Position numbers and translations under genes: made by a program. From NCBI GenBank assembly GCA_044507625.1, contig JBIQJE010000001.1, forward strand, positions 186,001-250,000: a stretch of DNA of 64,000 nucleotides, written 5' to 3'. The notes under the pieces were generated by a model. The model saw only the letters and a list, made by a program, of their open reading frames with translations. It did not search any database and was not told the origin of the DNA. Origin of the DNA: Hyphomicrobium_A sp044507625 (GTDB taxonomy: Bacteria > Pseudomonadota > Alphaproteobacteria > Rhizobiales > Hyphomicrobiaceae). Shown piece by piece: positions 16,289 to 24,312 of the stretch; the first letter of the stretch is position 1; each line of letters starts with the position of its first letter.

Positions 16289-17953
16289 ATGGCCAAGGAG
16301 CTGACGGACGAACTATCGGTCGCGGAGCAGATCAGCCCGTCGGACATGGCGGAGCTAGCCGCGCAGGGTTTCAGGTCGGTCATCTGCAACCGGCCCGATG
16401 GCGAGGGTTCCGACCAGCCGCTGTTCGCCGAGATCGCCGCGGCCGCCGCGGCCGCGGGGCTCGAAACCCGCTACATCCCCGTCGCCACCGGCAAGGTGAC
16501 GGACGAGGACGCGGCGGCATTCGGCGCGGCCGTCGCGGAGCTGCCGAAGCCGGTGCTCGCCTACTGTCGCAGCGGCACCCGCTCGACGACGCTGTGGGCG
16601 CTCTCCGAAGCGGGGCATCGCCCGCCCGAGGACATCATCAAGCGCGCGCGTCTGGCAGGCTACGACGTCACCGGCGTGATGCAGCGTGTGGCGCAGAAGG
16701 GTGCCGTCGACACGGATAAGCCCGCAGCCTCCCACGACATCGTCATCGTGGGCGGCGGCGCGGCGGGCGCAGCGGTGGCGGCGAGCCTCCTGCGCCGCGC
16801 GCCCGATCTCGACATCGCCGTCATCGACCCCGCGACAGTCCATTATTATCAGCCCGGCTGGACGATGGTGGGCGCCGGCATCTTCACGGCGCAATCGACC
16901 GCCAAGCCCATGGCCGCCGTGCTGCCCCATCGCGTCACGTGGATTAAAGCCGCCGTCGCCAACTTCGAGCCGGAGCGCAACAGCGTCATTCTCGAGGGCT
17001 GCCGTGCGATCCGTTACAATCACCTCATCGTCTGCCCTGGCATCAAGCTCAACTGGAACGGCGTTGAAGGCCTCGCGGAAACGCTCGGGCACAACGGCGT
17101 GACGTCGAACTACCGCTATGACCTTGCACCCTACACGTGGGAACTGGTGCGCAACCTGCGCGCGGGCAAAGCCGTGTTCACCCAGCCGCCCATGCCCATC
17201 AAGTGCGCCGGCGCGCCGCAGAAGGCGATGTATCTTTCCGCCGACCACTGGCTGCGCAATGGCCGCCTGAAGGACATCGACGTCGCGTTCTACAATGCGG
17301 CCGGCGTCCTCTTCGGTGTGCCTGAGTATGTGCCCGCGCTGATGGAGTATGTGAAGCGCTACAGCGCGACACTGAACTTCAACCACAACCTCGTCGCCAT
17401 CGACGGACCGGCCCAGCGCGCCTGGTTCAAAAAGACGGGTCCGGACGGCGCGACCGAAACCGTCGAAACCGACTTCCATATGATCCACGTATGTCCCCCG
17501 CAGCTCGCGCCCGACTTCATCCGCGCAAGCCCGCTCGCCGACAGCGCCGGCTGGGTGGACGTCGACCACGCCACGCTCCGCCATAAGCGCTACCCGAACA
17601 TTTATGGCCTTGGCGATGCCGCCTGCACGCCGAACGCCAAGACGGCCGCGGCGGCGCGCAAGCAGGCGCCAGTGGTGGCGGAGAACGTCCTGTGCGCGAA
17701 GGGCCGGCGTGAGAACATACGGGCCTATAACGGCTATGGCTCCTGCCCGCTCACCGTGGAGCGCGGCAAGATCGTCCTCGCCGAGTTCCTTTACGGCGGC
17801 AAGGTCTCGCCCACCTTCCCGCGCTACGTGATCGACGGTACGCGGCCGTCGCGCACCGCGTGGATCCTCAAGGAGCGCCTGCTGCCGCCGATCTACTGGC
17901 TCGCGATGCTCAAGGGCCGCGAGTGGCTCGCAAAACCGAAAGACATGGCTTGA
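16289..17953 (+). CDS. DUF442 phosphatase-like / sulfide:quinone oxidoreductase fusion
   Basis: A 554-residue two-domain protein. Residues ~1-135 form a DUF442 (TIGR01244) domain related to dual-specificity phosphatases and rhodaneses, with the active-site loop LAYCRSGTRSTTLW. Residues ~145-554 are an FAD-dependent SQR: DIVIVGGGAAGAAVAASL (FAD-binding), HYYQPGWTMVGAG, IKCAGAPQKAMYL with a redox Cys, YPNIYGLGDAACTPNAKT and YGSCPLTVERG with a second Cys. SQR oxidises sulfide to sulfane sulfur and reduces quinone at the inner membrane. The fused DUF442 domain may accept that sulfur. The fusion architecture is known in other proteobacteria. Confidence 0.9.
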   Translation: MAKELTDELSVAEQISPSDMAELAAQGFRSVICNRPDGEGSDQPLFAEIAAAAAAAGLETRYIPVATGKVTDEDAAAFGAAVAELPKPVLAYCRSGTRSTTLWALSEAGHRPPEDIIKRARLAGYDVTGVMQRVAQKGAVDTDKPAASHDIVIVGGGAAGAAVAASLLRRAPDLDIAVIDPATVHYYQPGWTMVGAGIFTAQSTAKPMAAVLPHRVTWIKAAVANFEPERNSVILEGCRAIRYNHLIVCPGIKLNWNGVEGLAETLGHNGVTSNYRYDLAPYTWELVRNLRAGKAVFTQPPMPIKCAGAPQKAMYLSADHWLRNGRLKDIDVAFYNAAGVLFGVPEYVPALMEYVKRYSATLNFNHNLVAIDGPAQRAWFKKTGPDGATETVETDFHMIHVCPPQLAPDFIRASPLADSAGWVDVDHATLRHKRYPNIYGLGDAACTPNAKTAAAARKQAPVVAENVLCAKGRRENIRAYNGYGSCPLTVERGKIVLAEFLYGGKVSPTFPRYVIDGTRPSRTAWILKERLLPPIYWLAMLKGREWLAKPKDMA

Positions 17954-18729
17954 TTGCACAGGATCTGCTGGCGACCGCTTCCGGCGTACTCGTCGGCCTC
18001 GTGCTGGGACTGGTGGGCGGCGGTGGCTCGGTGCTCGCAGTGCCTCTGCTCGTCTACGTCGTGGGCATCACGTCGCCCCACGTCGCGATCGGCACGAGCG
18101 CCGTCGCCGTAGCGGTGAGCGCGCTCGCCAACCTGATCGGGCACGCGCGCATCGGCAATGTAAAGTGGCCGTGCGCGCTGGTATTCGCCGTTGCGGGCAC
18201 CGCGGGCGCCGCACTCGGATCGACGCTCGGCAAGCAATTCGACGGAGAGAAGCTGCTGTTGCTGTTCGGCGCGTTGATGATCGTCATCGCCGCTTTCATG
18301 TTCTGGAACCGAGACACCGAAGGCGATGTCAGCGTGCGGCTCACGCTGCACTCGGCACCGAAGTTGATGCCGCTGCTCCTCCTCTACGGCACCGCCGTTG
18401 GCGCGCTGTCCGGCTTTTTCGGCATCGGAGGTGGCTTTCTCATCGTCCCTGCGATCAAGGCCGCGACGGGAATGCCGCTCATCTATGCGATCGGGTCCTC
18501 CCTCGTCTCCGTCTTTGCATTCGGTCTGACGACGGCGGGTAATTACGCGCTTTCTGGCTTCATCGACTGGGTGCTCGTGGGTTTCTTCGTAGCCGGCGGA
18601 ATCGCCGGCGGCTTTGCAGGGCGCCTCGCCGCCCACAGGCTCGCCGCTCACAAGCAGGCGCTGGCGACGGTCTTCGCCGTCCTCGTCGCCGCGGTGGGCG
18701 GCTACGTGGTTTGGCGGGGCATCGCTTAG
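17950..18729 (+). CDS. TauE/SafE-family anion exporter
   Basis: A 259-residue membrane protein (about seven to eight spans) of the TauE/SafE family, with the duplicated motifs GLVLGLVGGGGSVLAVPLL and GALSGFFGIGGGFLIVPAI. Such proteins export sulfite or sulfoacetate. Translation most likely starts at TTG 17950, which overlaps the SQR stop in a TTGA junction, so the two are translationally coupled; the longer open frame upstream lies inside the SQR gene. As the last gene of the sulfur operon it probably discharges sulfite made by the persulfide dioxygenase. Confidence 0.88.
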   Translation: MIAQDLLATASGVLVGLVLGLVGGGGSVLAVPLLVYVVGITSPHVAIGTSAVAVAVSALANLIGHARIGNVKWPCALVFAVAGTAGAALGSTLGKQFDGEKLLLLFGALMIVIAAFMFWNRDTEGDVSVRLTLHSAPKLMPLLLLYGTAVGALSGFFGIGGGFLIVPAIKAATGMPLIYAIGSSLVSVFAFGLTTAGNYALSGFIDWVLVGFFVAGGIAGGFAGRLAAHRLAAHKQALATVFAVLVAAVGGYVVWRGIA

Positions 18730-18864
18730 CCGCTCTCGCCCAATAGCGGGATGCGTAACCACAAACGTCTTATTGCCACTGTTTCCAGCGTGATTGCCAC
18801 GACTTGCTGCGGCCATCTGTGTCAGCGTCGGGCACCTCCAACACAAACGACGAGCCCTGAACAC

Positions 18865-19476
18865 ATGCGCACTTCGCTTGCCCTCTTTACCCTGTTGCTC
18901 GGTACCTCTGCCGCCTTCGCCGATTGCACCTCCGAGGTGAACGAAGCCTTCGCGAAGCTCCGCAAGTCCGCTGCTTTTCGCATGGAAACGAAGATCACCA
19001 ACGATCAGGGCTCGCTGTCGATGAGCAACGACTACGTACTCCCTGACCGCATGCATCAGACTGTCTCGATGAGCACCGGCGGCCCCAGCAAAATGGAAAC
19101 GATCCTGATCGGCGATAAAGCCTGGGCCAACCAGGAGAACGCCGGATGGGCCGAGGTACCGCCGAATTTCGCCGCGACGCTCGCCAAGCAGATGAAGGAG
19201 ACGGTCACCGAGCCGCCCAAGGACACGCAGGAATATGAATGCCTGGGCGACGTCGAGTTCGAGGGTAAGACCTATAAGGGCTACCGCGCAAAGCGCGCCG
19301 CCAAGGAAGGCGCGCAAGCCCCCGGCGATGGCAACGTGCAGACGATTTACGTGGATAAGGATCTCGGCATTCCGGTGCGCAACATCGCGACGCCCGAAGC
19401 CGATCCCAACAAGCGTCTCTTCGACGGCAAGTTCACGCTACGCGACGGCCTCAAGATCGAGCCGCCAAAACTGTAA
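18865..19476 (+). CDS. periplasmic protein, LolA-like size, unknown function
   Basis: A 203-residue exported protein: signal peptide MRTSLALFTLLLGTSAAFA, then a mature domain beginning DCTSEVNEAFAKLRKS. The pattern of a helix followed by strands with RMETKITNDQGSLSMSNDYVLPDRMHQTV resembles the LolA/LppX-like carrier fold, but I cannot assign a family. The start ATG 18865 is chosen for the signal peptide; the open frame upstream is poor. It is followed by the SoxYZ-like carrier gene 75 bases on. That suggests a shared periplasmic task linked to quinoprotein dehydrogenases. Confidence 0.7.
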   Translation: MRTSLALFTLLLGTSAAFADCTSEVNEAFAKLRKSAAFRMETKITNDQGSLSMSNDYVLPDRMHQTVSMSTGGPSKMETILIGDKAWANQENAGWAEVPPNFAATLAKQMKETVTEPPKDTQEYECLGDVEFEGKTYKGYRAKRAAKEGAQAPGDGNVQTIYVDKDLGIPVRNIATPEADPNKRLFDGKFTLRDGLKIEPPKL

Positions 19477-19482
19477 GACAGG

Positions 19483-19499
19483 GCGGGAAAAAATCCCGC
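19483..19499 (+). terminator. short hairpin between the two carrier genes
   Basis: GCGGGA-AAAAA-TCCCGC is a 6-bp stem directly after the 203-residue gene. No T-run follows, so partial termination or mRNA protection is more likely than full termination. Confidence 0.4.
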
Positions 19500-19551
19500 G
19501 ACAGGCGGCGCAGAACGGCGCATCAAAGGGAGTGTTATCGGAGACTGCGTC

Positions 19552-20367
19552 ATGCACTTTCAAAAACTGCACCGCCTGCTCTTCGGTGGCTTTGCGCTGC
19601 TCGCGATAATATCGGTTGCAGCGCGGGCCGAGGATGATCCCTGGCCCGACATTCGCGCCGCTGTCTTCGAGGAACGCGCCATCGCCGAGAACGATGGCGC
19701 CGTGGCGCTCTACGTTCCCGAGCAGGCGGAGGACGCGGCCCTCGTTCCGATCGCCATTCACCTCCCGCCCGGCGTCGCCAACACCGCGCGCACCCTCACC
19801 CTCATCATCGACCGCAACCCCGCGCCCATCGCCGCCACGTTCCGCTTCGGCGAAGGCTACGCCGCTTCCTCGGACATCGGCGAGCGCAAGATCATGACCC
19901 GCGTGCGCGTCGACAGCTTCTCCAATATGCGCGCCGTGCTTGAGACGAATGACGGCGCCCTGCACATGGCGACGCGGTTCGTGCGCGGCGCCGGCGGCTG
20001 CTCGGCTCCGGCCTCCAAGGACGCGGAGGAAGCCTTGGCTTCCCTCGGCCGCATGCAGGTGAAGACGACCGCGACACCCGCCCTCGGCGCAGACTGGCGC
20101 GAAGGCACGGTGATGATCCGTCACCCGAACTTCACGGGGTTGCAGATGGATCTCGACACACGCGGTTACACGCCCGCCCGCTATGTCGACAAGCTCGAGG
20201 TCCGGCGCGGCGACAAAGTGATGCTGCGCATGGAGGGCGGAATTTCAATTTCCGAGAACCCCCACCTGCGCTTCAATTACGATGCCGCCGGAGGAGACGC
20301 ACTGGAGGTTTCCGCTTCCGATACCAACGGCACCAAGTTCGCGGGCAGTTCAGCGCCCGGCGGGTGA
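19552..20367 (+). CDS. quinoprotein dehydrogenase-associated SoxYZ-like carrier
   Basis: A 271-residue periplasmic protein combining a SoxY-like domain (residues ~30-150) and a SoxZ-like domain (~165-262). After the signal peptide (LLFGGFALLAIISVAARA) comes DDPWPDIRAAVFEERAI. The SoxY swinging-arm cysteine is seen in VRGAGGCSAPASKDAEEALA, and RHPNFTGLQMDLDTRGYTP belongs to the SoxZ part. This fused family is regularly encoded near PQQ-dependent alcohol dehydrogenases; its cargo is unproven. Here it lies between the sulfide operon and the mxa operon, convergent with the latter. Confidence 0.88.
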   Translation: MHFQKLHRLLFGGFALLAIISVAARAEDDPWPDIRAAVFEERAIAENDGAVALYVPEQAEDAALVPIAIHLPPGVANTARTLTLIIDRNPAPIAATFRFGEGYAASSDIGERKIMTRVRVDSFSNMRAVLETNDGALHMATRFVRGAGGCSAPASKDAEEALASLGRMQVKTTATPALGADWREGTVMIRHPNFTGLQMDLDTRGYTPARYVDKLEVRRGDKVMLRMEGGISISENPHLRFNYDAAGGDALEVSASDTNGTKFAGSSAPGG

Positions 20368-20439
20368 GGAAACAGGAGAATAACGTCCGACCGATTGCCG
20401 CGCGGCGCCCATTACGCCAATGTCGCCGCCGGCCTTACG

Positions 20440-21174
20440 TCAGCGCTGCACCGCCTCGCCGGACGCCGTCCCCGCATCGCTCACCAGCGGACAGGCGAGC
20501 GCCGTCTCGAGCGCATCCGCCACCTCCTCGGCCGTGTCGGTGGCCGCATAGACACCGCCCGTCTCATCAGCGAGGCACCGCGAGACGAATACGCCGTCCT
20601 GGCCGATGGCGCTGGCGATCTTATAGCTGATGACATGCACCGTCGTCCGCGCGCCTTCCGCTTTCAAGGTCCTGGCGAGCGCACAGGGGGATTCGCTACA
20701 CGTCTCCTCGCCATCCGTGACGAGCACGATGCTCGCCGGCCGCTCCCGGAACTGAAGCACCTCCGCCGCGCGGCGCACCGCGCGTGTCAGCGGTGTGCGC
20801 CCGTCGGGCCGCAAGCGCTCGACCCGCGCCATGATCTTCGCGGCCGCATCGGGCGCCGGACGCAGTTCCAATGACACGTTGGAGCATGCCGGCCTCGAAC
20901 CCGGACCGTAGGTGATGAGGCCGATGCGCCGTCGTTTGGAAACCTTCGGCAAAACGCGCGCGAGCGCGCCACGCACGGCGTCGATGCGGGGCAAGCCTGT
21001 CTTATCGTCGGCGGAAGCAGCCATCGACTTCGAGGCATCGAAGACGATCATCGTGTCCTCGGTGCAAGCCTGCTGTGCGCGGCTTTGCAACGGAGGAAGG
21101 CATACCGTCAGAAAGGCGGCAGCGAAGGTGACGCGCAATGATGGAAAAGGCCGCCCTCCGCCGCCGGCGATCAA
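20440..21174 (-). CDS. secreted VWA-domain protein at the end of the mxa operon
   Basis: A 244-residue exported von Willebrand A protein. After an N-terminal hydrophobic segment (FAAAFLTVCLPPLQSRA) the VWA domain starts with TMIVFDASKSMAAS, a complete metal-ion-dependent adhesion site (DxSxS), followed by VLVTDGEETCSESPC. Six or more cysteines suggest disulfides. Its start overlaps the stop of the upstream YVTN gene by 4 bases. It occupies the position where mxaE/mxaH genes occur in other mxa loci, and I infer a role in methanol dehydrogenase maturation. That function is not established. Confidence 0.75.
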   Translation of the reverse strand: MIAGGGGRPFPSLRVTFAAAFLTVCLPPLQSRAQQACTEDTMIVFDASKSMAASADDKTGLPRIDAVRGALARVLPKVSKRRRIGLITYGPGSRPACSNVSLELRPAPDAAAKIMARVERLRPDGRTPLTRAVRRAAEVLQFRERPASIVLVTDGEETCSESPCALARTLKAEGARTTVHVISYKIASAIGQDGVFVSRCLADETGGVYAATDTAEEVADALETALACPLVSDAGTASGEAVQR

Positions 21175-22178
21175 GGCTGCAGCCCGTCGATTGTCGCGTG
21201 GGGATCAGCCGCTTCCCTGCCGTGTCCGCGCGCGACGATCACGAGCGCCCGCGAGCCGCCCCCTGTTCTGATACGTTTCAACTCCTTGCCGGTGGAAATA
21301 TCGAGCACCGATACGTCCCCGGAAAACCAGTTGGCGACATACGCCTTGTCGTCACGGGGGCCGATGCCGACCCCCTCGGGGAAGCGCCCGACTTTACCGC
21401 TCACGATGGTCCGCAGGCTGCTACTATCCAATATGCTGACGGTCCCCGCACCCTGGCTCGCGACGAGCAAGCGCCCGCCGTCGCGTGTGGTGGCAAGGCC
21501 GTACGGCATCGGACCCGCCGGCACGGTCGCAACCGGCTTCAAGGTCTCGATGCTGATCACAGATATGTTTGCGCTCTGCACGTTCGCAACGTAAAGCCAT
21601 CGCCCATCCGGCGATACGGTGAGCGCGAAGGGCGCCCGCCCGACGGGAATGGTCGCGACGACGTTCAGTGTGGTGGCGTTGAGAATGCTGACCGTATTGC
21701 TCTCGCGATTGGCCACAAAAACGAGAGAGCCGCCGGGGCTCGTCACGACCCCGGCGGGCGCTCGACCGACGGCGGCGCGCCGCAGCACCTTGCCCGTTTG
21801 CGGGTCCGCCGCTGTGACCGTGTCCTGATTCCAGTCGCTGACGAACGTCGTGCCGTCGTGACTGACGGCGATACCGAATGGCGTGCCGCCGATCTTGAGC
21901 GTGCGCACCACTTTGCGCTGATCGGCATCGATCACGGTGATCTCACCCCGCTCGGGGTGTGTCACGTAAAGAGTTACGCCGCCTGGATCGGCGGCGATGC
22001 CTGCGGGCGCGAAGGCAACCGGGATGCTGGCGATGACCTCATCGGCACCGGAATCGATGACGCTGACGGTCGCGGCGTCCTGATTGGCAACGAACACCAA
22101 TGCGTCGTTGCCCGCAGCGAGCACCGGCATCGCAACGAGCGATGCCGCTAGCCATGCGATCAGCCGACGCGCCCGCAT
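21171..22178 (-). CDS. YVTN-family beta-propeller protein, mxa-linked
   Basis: A 335-residue periplasmic beta-propeller. After the signal peptide (RRLIAWLAASLVAMPVLA) there are about seven repeats of a ~42-residue YVTN unit, for example ALVFVANQDAATVSVIDSG, LYVTHPERGEITVIDAD, FVANRESNTVSILNATT and LYVANVQSANISVIS. Propellers of this type often accompany PQQ enzymes, as scaffolds or as dehydrogenase-associated factors. It lies 4 bases downstream of the MxaD-like gene and overlaps the following VWA gene by an ATGA. That position suggests an accessory role in methanol oxidation, as inference only. Confidence 0.8.
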   Translation of the reverse strand: MRARRLIAWLAASLVAMPVLAAGNDALVFVANQDAATVSVIDSGADEVIASIPVAFAPAGIAADPGGVTLYVTHPERGEITVIDADQRKVVRTLKIGGTPFGIAVSHDGTTFVSDWNQDTVTAADPQTGKVLRRAAVGRAPAGVVTSPGGSLVFVANRESNTVSILNATTLNVVATIPVGRAPFALTVSPDGRWLYVANVQSANISVISIETLKPVATVPAGPMPYGLATTRDGGRLLVASQGAGTVSILDSSSLRTIVSGKVGRFPEGVGIGPRDDKAYVANWFSGDVSVLDISTGKELKRIRTGGGSRALVIVARGHGREAADPHATIDGLQP

Positions 22179-22182
22179 GCCG

Positions 22183-22719
22183 TTACTTCGCCTCCGCCTT
22201 CGCTTTGAGACCCTGGAGCCCCTCGGTGATGTAGTTCTTCATCGCCTTGATGGCGGCCGCATCGTTCTTGTCGGGAGCCGGCTCGTTGCCGGTGTCCGCG
22301 CGGTAGAACCGGCCGCTCCAGCTCACGGTGCTGCCGCCGTCCTTGCCGGGCTTCACGGAAAGCTCGGCGCTATAGGAGCTCACGGGCAGAACGTCGACCT
22401 TCTCCTTCGAGAGCCGGTAGAGATAGGTCTTCTCCTCCTCGCTGTAATAGTCGAGGCCCTCTTCCAGTTCGCCGCCCGACTTGAGCGTGATCACGCGGCT
22501 GGCGCCTGACCCGTTGCCACCCTTGCCTTCACTCTTCGTGAGGGCCGGGTTCCAGTTGGCGATGCCGCCGAAGTCTTTGACGATGTTCCAGACGGCGTCG
22601 GGCGGTGCGGCGATCTCTATGCTTTCCTCGACCTTCTGCGGTGTGGGCCCGTGCGCCGATGCAGGCGCGCCAATCAGAAGGACAAAAAGGGTGGGCACAA
22701 GAAAGCGCGACAGCCTCAT
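22183..22719 (-). CDS. mxaD: MxaD-like SRPBCC periplasmic protein
   Basis: A 178-residue exported SRPBCC (START-like) protein: signal peptide FLVPTLFVLLIGAPASAHG, then PQKVEESIEIAAPPDAVWNIV, the hallmark first strand and helix of the fold, and YLYRLSKEKVDVLPVSSYSAEL. In Methylobacterium, MxaD is an SRPBCC protein that speeds electron transfer between methanol dehydrogenase and cytochrome cL. Here it sits directly after mxaL, the same place as mxaD in mxaFJGIRSACKLDEHB, which supports the name. Confidence 0.82.
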   Translation of the reverse strand: MRLSRFLVPTLFVLLIGAPASAHGPTPQKVEESIEIAAPPDAVWNIVKDFGGIANWNPALTKSEGKGGNGSGASRVITLKSGGELEEGLDYYSEEEKTYLYRLSKEKVDVLPVSSYSAELSVKPGKDGGSTVSWSGRFYRADTGNEPAPDKNDAAAIKAMKNYITEGLQGLKAKAEAK

Positions 22720-22738
22720 ACAGTTAGACTCCTTTGGG

Positions 22739-23719
22739 TCATTTGGCTTTGTGAACGGAATATTCCGGCGCCCTGAACGCGGTTAGCGCTGCAAGGCCAA
22801 AAAGCAGTGTGAGAAGCGCGAGCGCCAACCCCGCGGGAATGGCGCTGATGTCCGCTGGGCGCTCCAGAACGCGCGGATGTGCAGCGGCGGTGAACGGCCC
22901 AAGCAGATCGCGGTCGTCCGGCAGGTACGCATAGGTTAGTCCCGTCACGCCCGCGAGCCGCTTCAGGTACGTCTCACGCACGATCGCAAGATGCTCCTTG
23001 TTGTTGACGACAGCATTGCCGAAGGGAGCCCACTTGGGATGATAGCCCGGCCGCGACTCCGCATCCGGCGGCGGCGGGCCGGTGCGATTCTCCTGCGGCA
23101 CTTCCTGTTGCTTGTAGGTGCCGATCTCGCGGCCTTCCTCGTCATACTTCAGCAGCGGCGAGAAGGTGTGCGCGCCGATACCGACGACGAGACCGCCGAC
23201 ATCGCCGGGCTTGCCCTCATACGGCGAAAGACCGCTATAGGGCAGCGGCGGCAGCTCATGCCCGTCGGTAATGAAGATGAGATCGGACTTCAGGCTGTGA
23301 GCGAGAGCGAGAGCGCTGAAGAGCCCCTTCGAGATGTAGCTGTCACCCTCCCAGGCCATGCGCCAGTCGAGTTCGCCGATGGCCTCGTCGATCGCCGAGA
23401 AGTTTTCGCAAACCTCAACCGGATCGAAGAGCAGGAATGATCGCCGCTCGGTGAAGAATCCAAAGCCGAAGCGCGATCCGCACGGCAGCTTCGCGAGGGT
23501 GGAGCGCAGCGATGTCTTGGCGGCTTCGAGGCGGCTGATGGGCTCACCTTTGCTGGTGACATCGCGTGTATTCATGCTCGTGGTGATGTCGACGACGGCA
23601 AGAACGTCGAAAGCCTCGCGCTGCAGATTGATCCGGGGAACCGCGAGCGCCAGCAGCGTCAACGCCAGCGCGCCCGCCGCAAGCCACGTCCTCGGATCGC
23701 GCAAGGTGGACCAGGTCAT
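22739..23719 (-). CDS. mxaL: MxaL, VWA protein of methanol dehydrogenase maturation
   Basis: A 326-residue membrane-anchored VWA protein with spans at about residues 12-28 and near the C-terminus (GLALALLTLLFGLAALTAF). The metal site reads VVDITTSMN, with Thr replacing the first Ser of DxSxS. Other features are FGFGFFTERRSFLLF and DLIFITDGHELPPLPYSG. MxaL acts with MxaA and MxaK in inserting Ca2+ into MxaFI. The start ATG 23719 overlaps the mxaK stop as ATGA. The upstream in-frame ATG (23755) would lie inside mxaK and is rejected. Confidence 0.92.
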   Translation of the reverse strand: MTWSTLRDPRTWLAAGALALTLLALAVPRINLQREAFDVLAVVDITTSMNTRDVTSKGEPISRLEAAKTSLRSTLAKLPCGSRFGFGFFTERRSFLLFDPVEVCENFSAIDEAIGELDWRMAWEGDSYISKGLFSALALAHSLKSDLIFITDGHELPPLPYSGLSPYEGKPGDVGGLVVGIGAHTFSPLLKYDEEGREIGTYKQQEVPQENRTGPPPPDAESRPGYHPKWAPFGNAVVNNKEHLAIVRETYLKRLAGVTGLTYAYLPDDRDLLGPFTAAAHPRVLERPADISAIPAGLALALLTLLFGLAALTAFRAPEYSVHKAK

Positions 23720-24312
23720 GGCAGCCCCTTCGGGACACCGGGCAGATCGGTCCAAAGCTTCTCAGGCGTCTCGAGCGGCTTCTCCTCGTCCTCGCCGACC
23801 GCTTGCGGCAGGTCGCGGACGAGACGCATAGCCACGTCGAGGTTGTATTTGGAGTTCCAGTCCTTCGGATCGATCCGCAACGCGCTGCGGTATTCCGACT
23901 TCGCCAGCGTCACGAGCGGGATCGCCTTGTCGAAGTCGCCCTTCTCGATGGAACGCACCGCGGCCCGCATCCGCGCATTGGCCATGTTGTAGAGCATGCG
24001 CGCATAGATCGCCGGAGCTGCCCGCAGCTCCGCCTGGTCGAGGTAGGGCTGCGCCTCTTCGAAGCGACCGCGCCGCAGCAGGAAAGCCGACCGGGCCTCC
24101 AGCAGCGGAGCCGATGCACGGGCAGCATCCACCTCGACATTCGAGCCCGCACGCAGTTTCTCGATGGCGGTGTTGGTCTGGCGCTTGTCGACGTAGAGCC
24201 AGCTAGAAACCGCGAAGCAGAACGCGCTCAACACGAACGCCACCGTCAGCAGCATCCCCTTGGCGCCGCCGATCGCAACGAGAGCTTCGCGAAGCCACCG
24301 GTTCACGCTCAT
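23716..24312 (-). CDS. mxaK: MxaK, methanol dehydrogenase maturation protein
   Basis: A 198-residue protein with one N-terminal membrane span (LLTVAFVLSAFCFAVSSWLYV) and a periplasmic TPR-like helical domain, as in LLEARSAFLLRRGRFEEAQPY and RMLYNMANARMRAAVRS. MxaK is needed with MxaA and MxaL for calcium insertion into methanol dehydrogenase. The start ATG 24312 overlaps the mxaC stop (ATGA), and its stop overlaps mxaL the same way. Confidence 0.9.
   Translation of the reverse strand: MSVNRWLREALVAIGGAKGMLLTVAFVLSAFCFAVSSWLYVDKRQTNTAIEKLRAGSNVEVDAARASAPLLEARSAFLLRRGRFEEAQPYLDQAELRAAPAIYARMLYNMANARMRAAVRSIEKGDFDKAIPLVTLAKSEYRSALRIDPKDWNSKYNLDVAMRLVRDLPQAVGEDEEKPLETPEKLWTDLPGVPKGLP

Noticed and set aside
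16355..17959. Minus-strand open frame of about 534 codons opposite the SQR fusion
   Set aside because: Shadow of the SQR gene; composition is Arg/His/Gly/Ala-rich with no domain.
17893..19317. Minus-strand open frame of about 474 codons opposite the TauE gene
   Set aside because: Charged, His/Arg/Glu-rich translation crossing two real genes; no motif.
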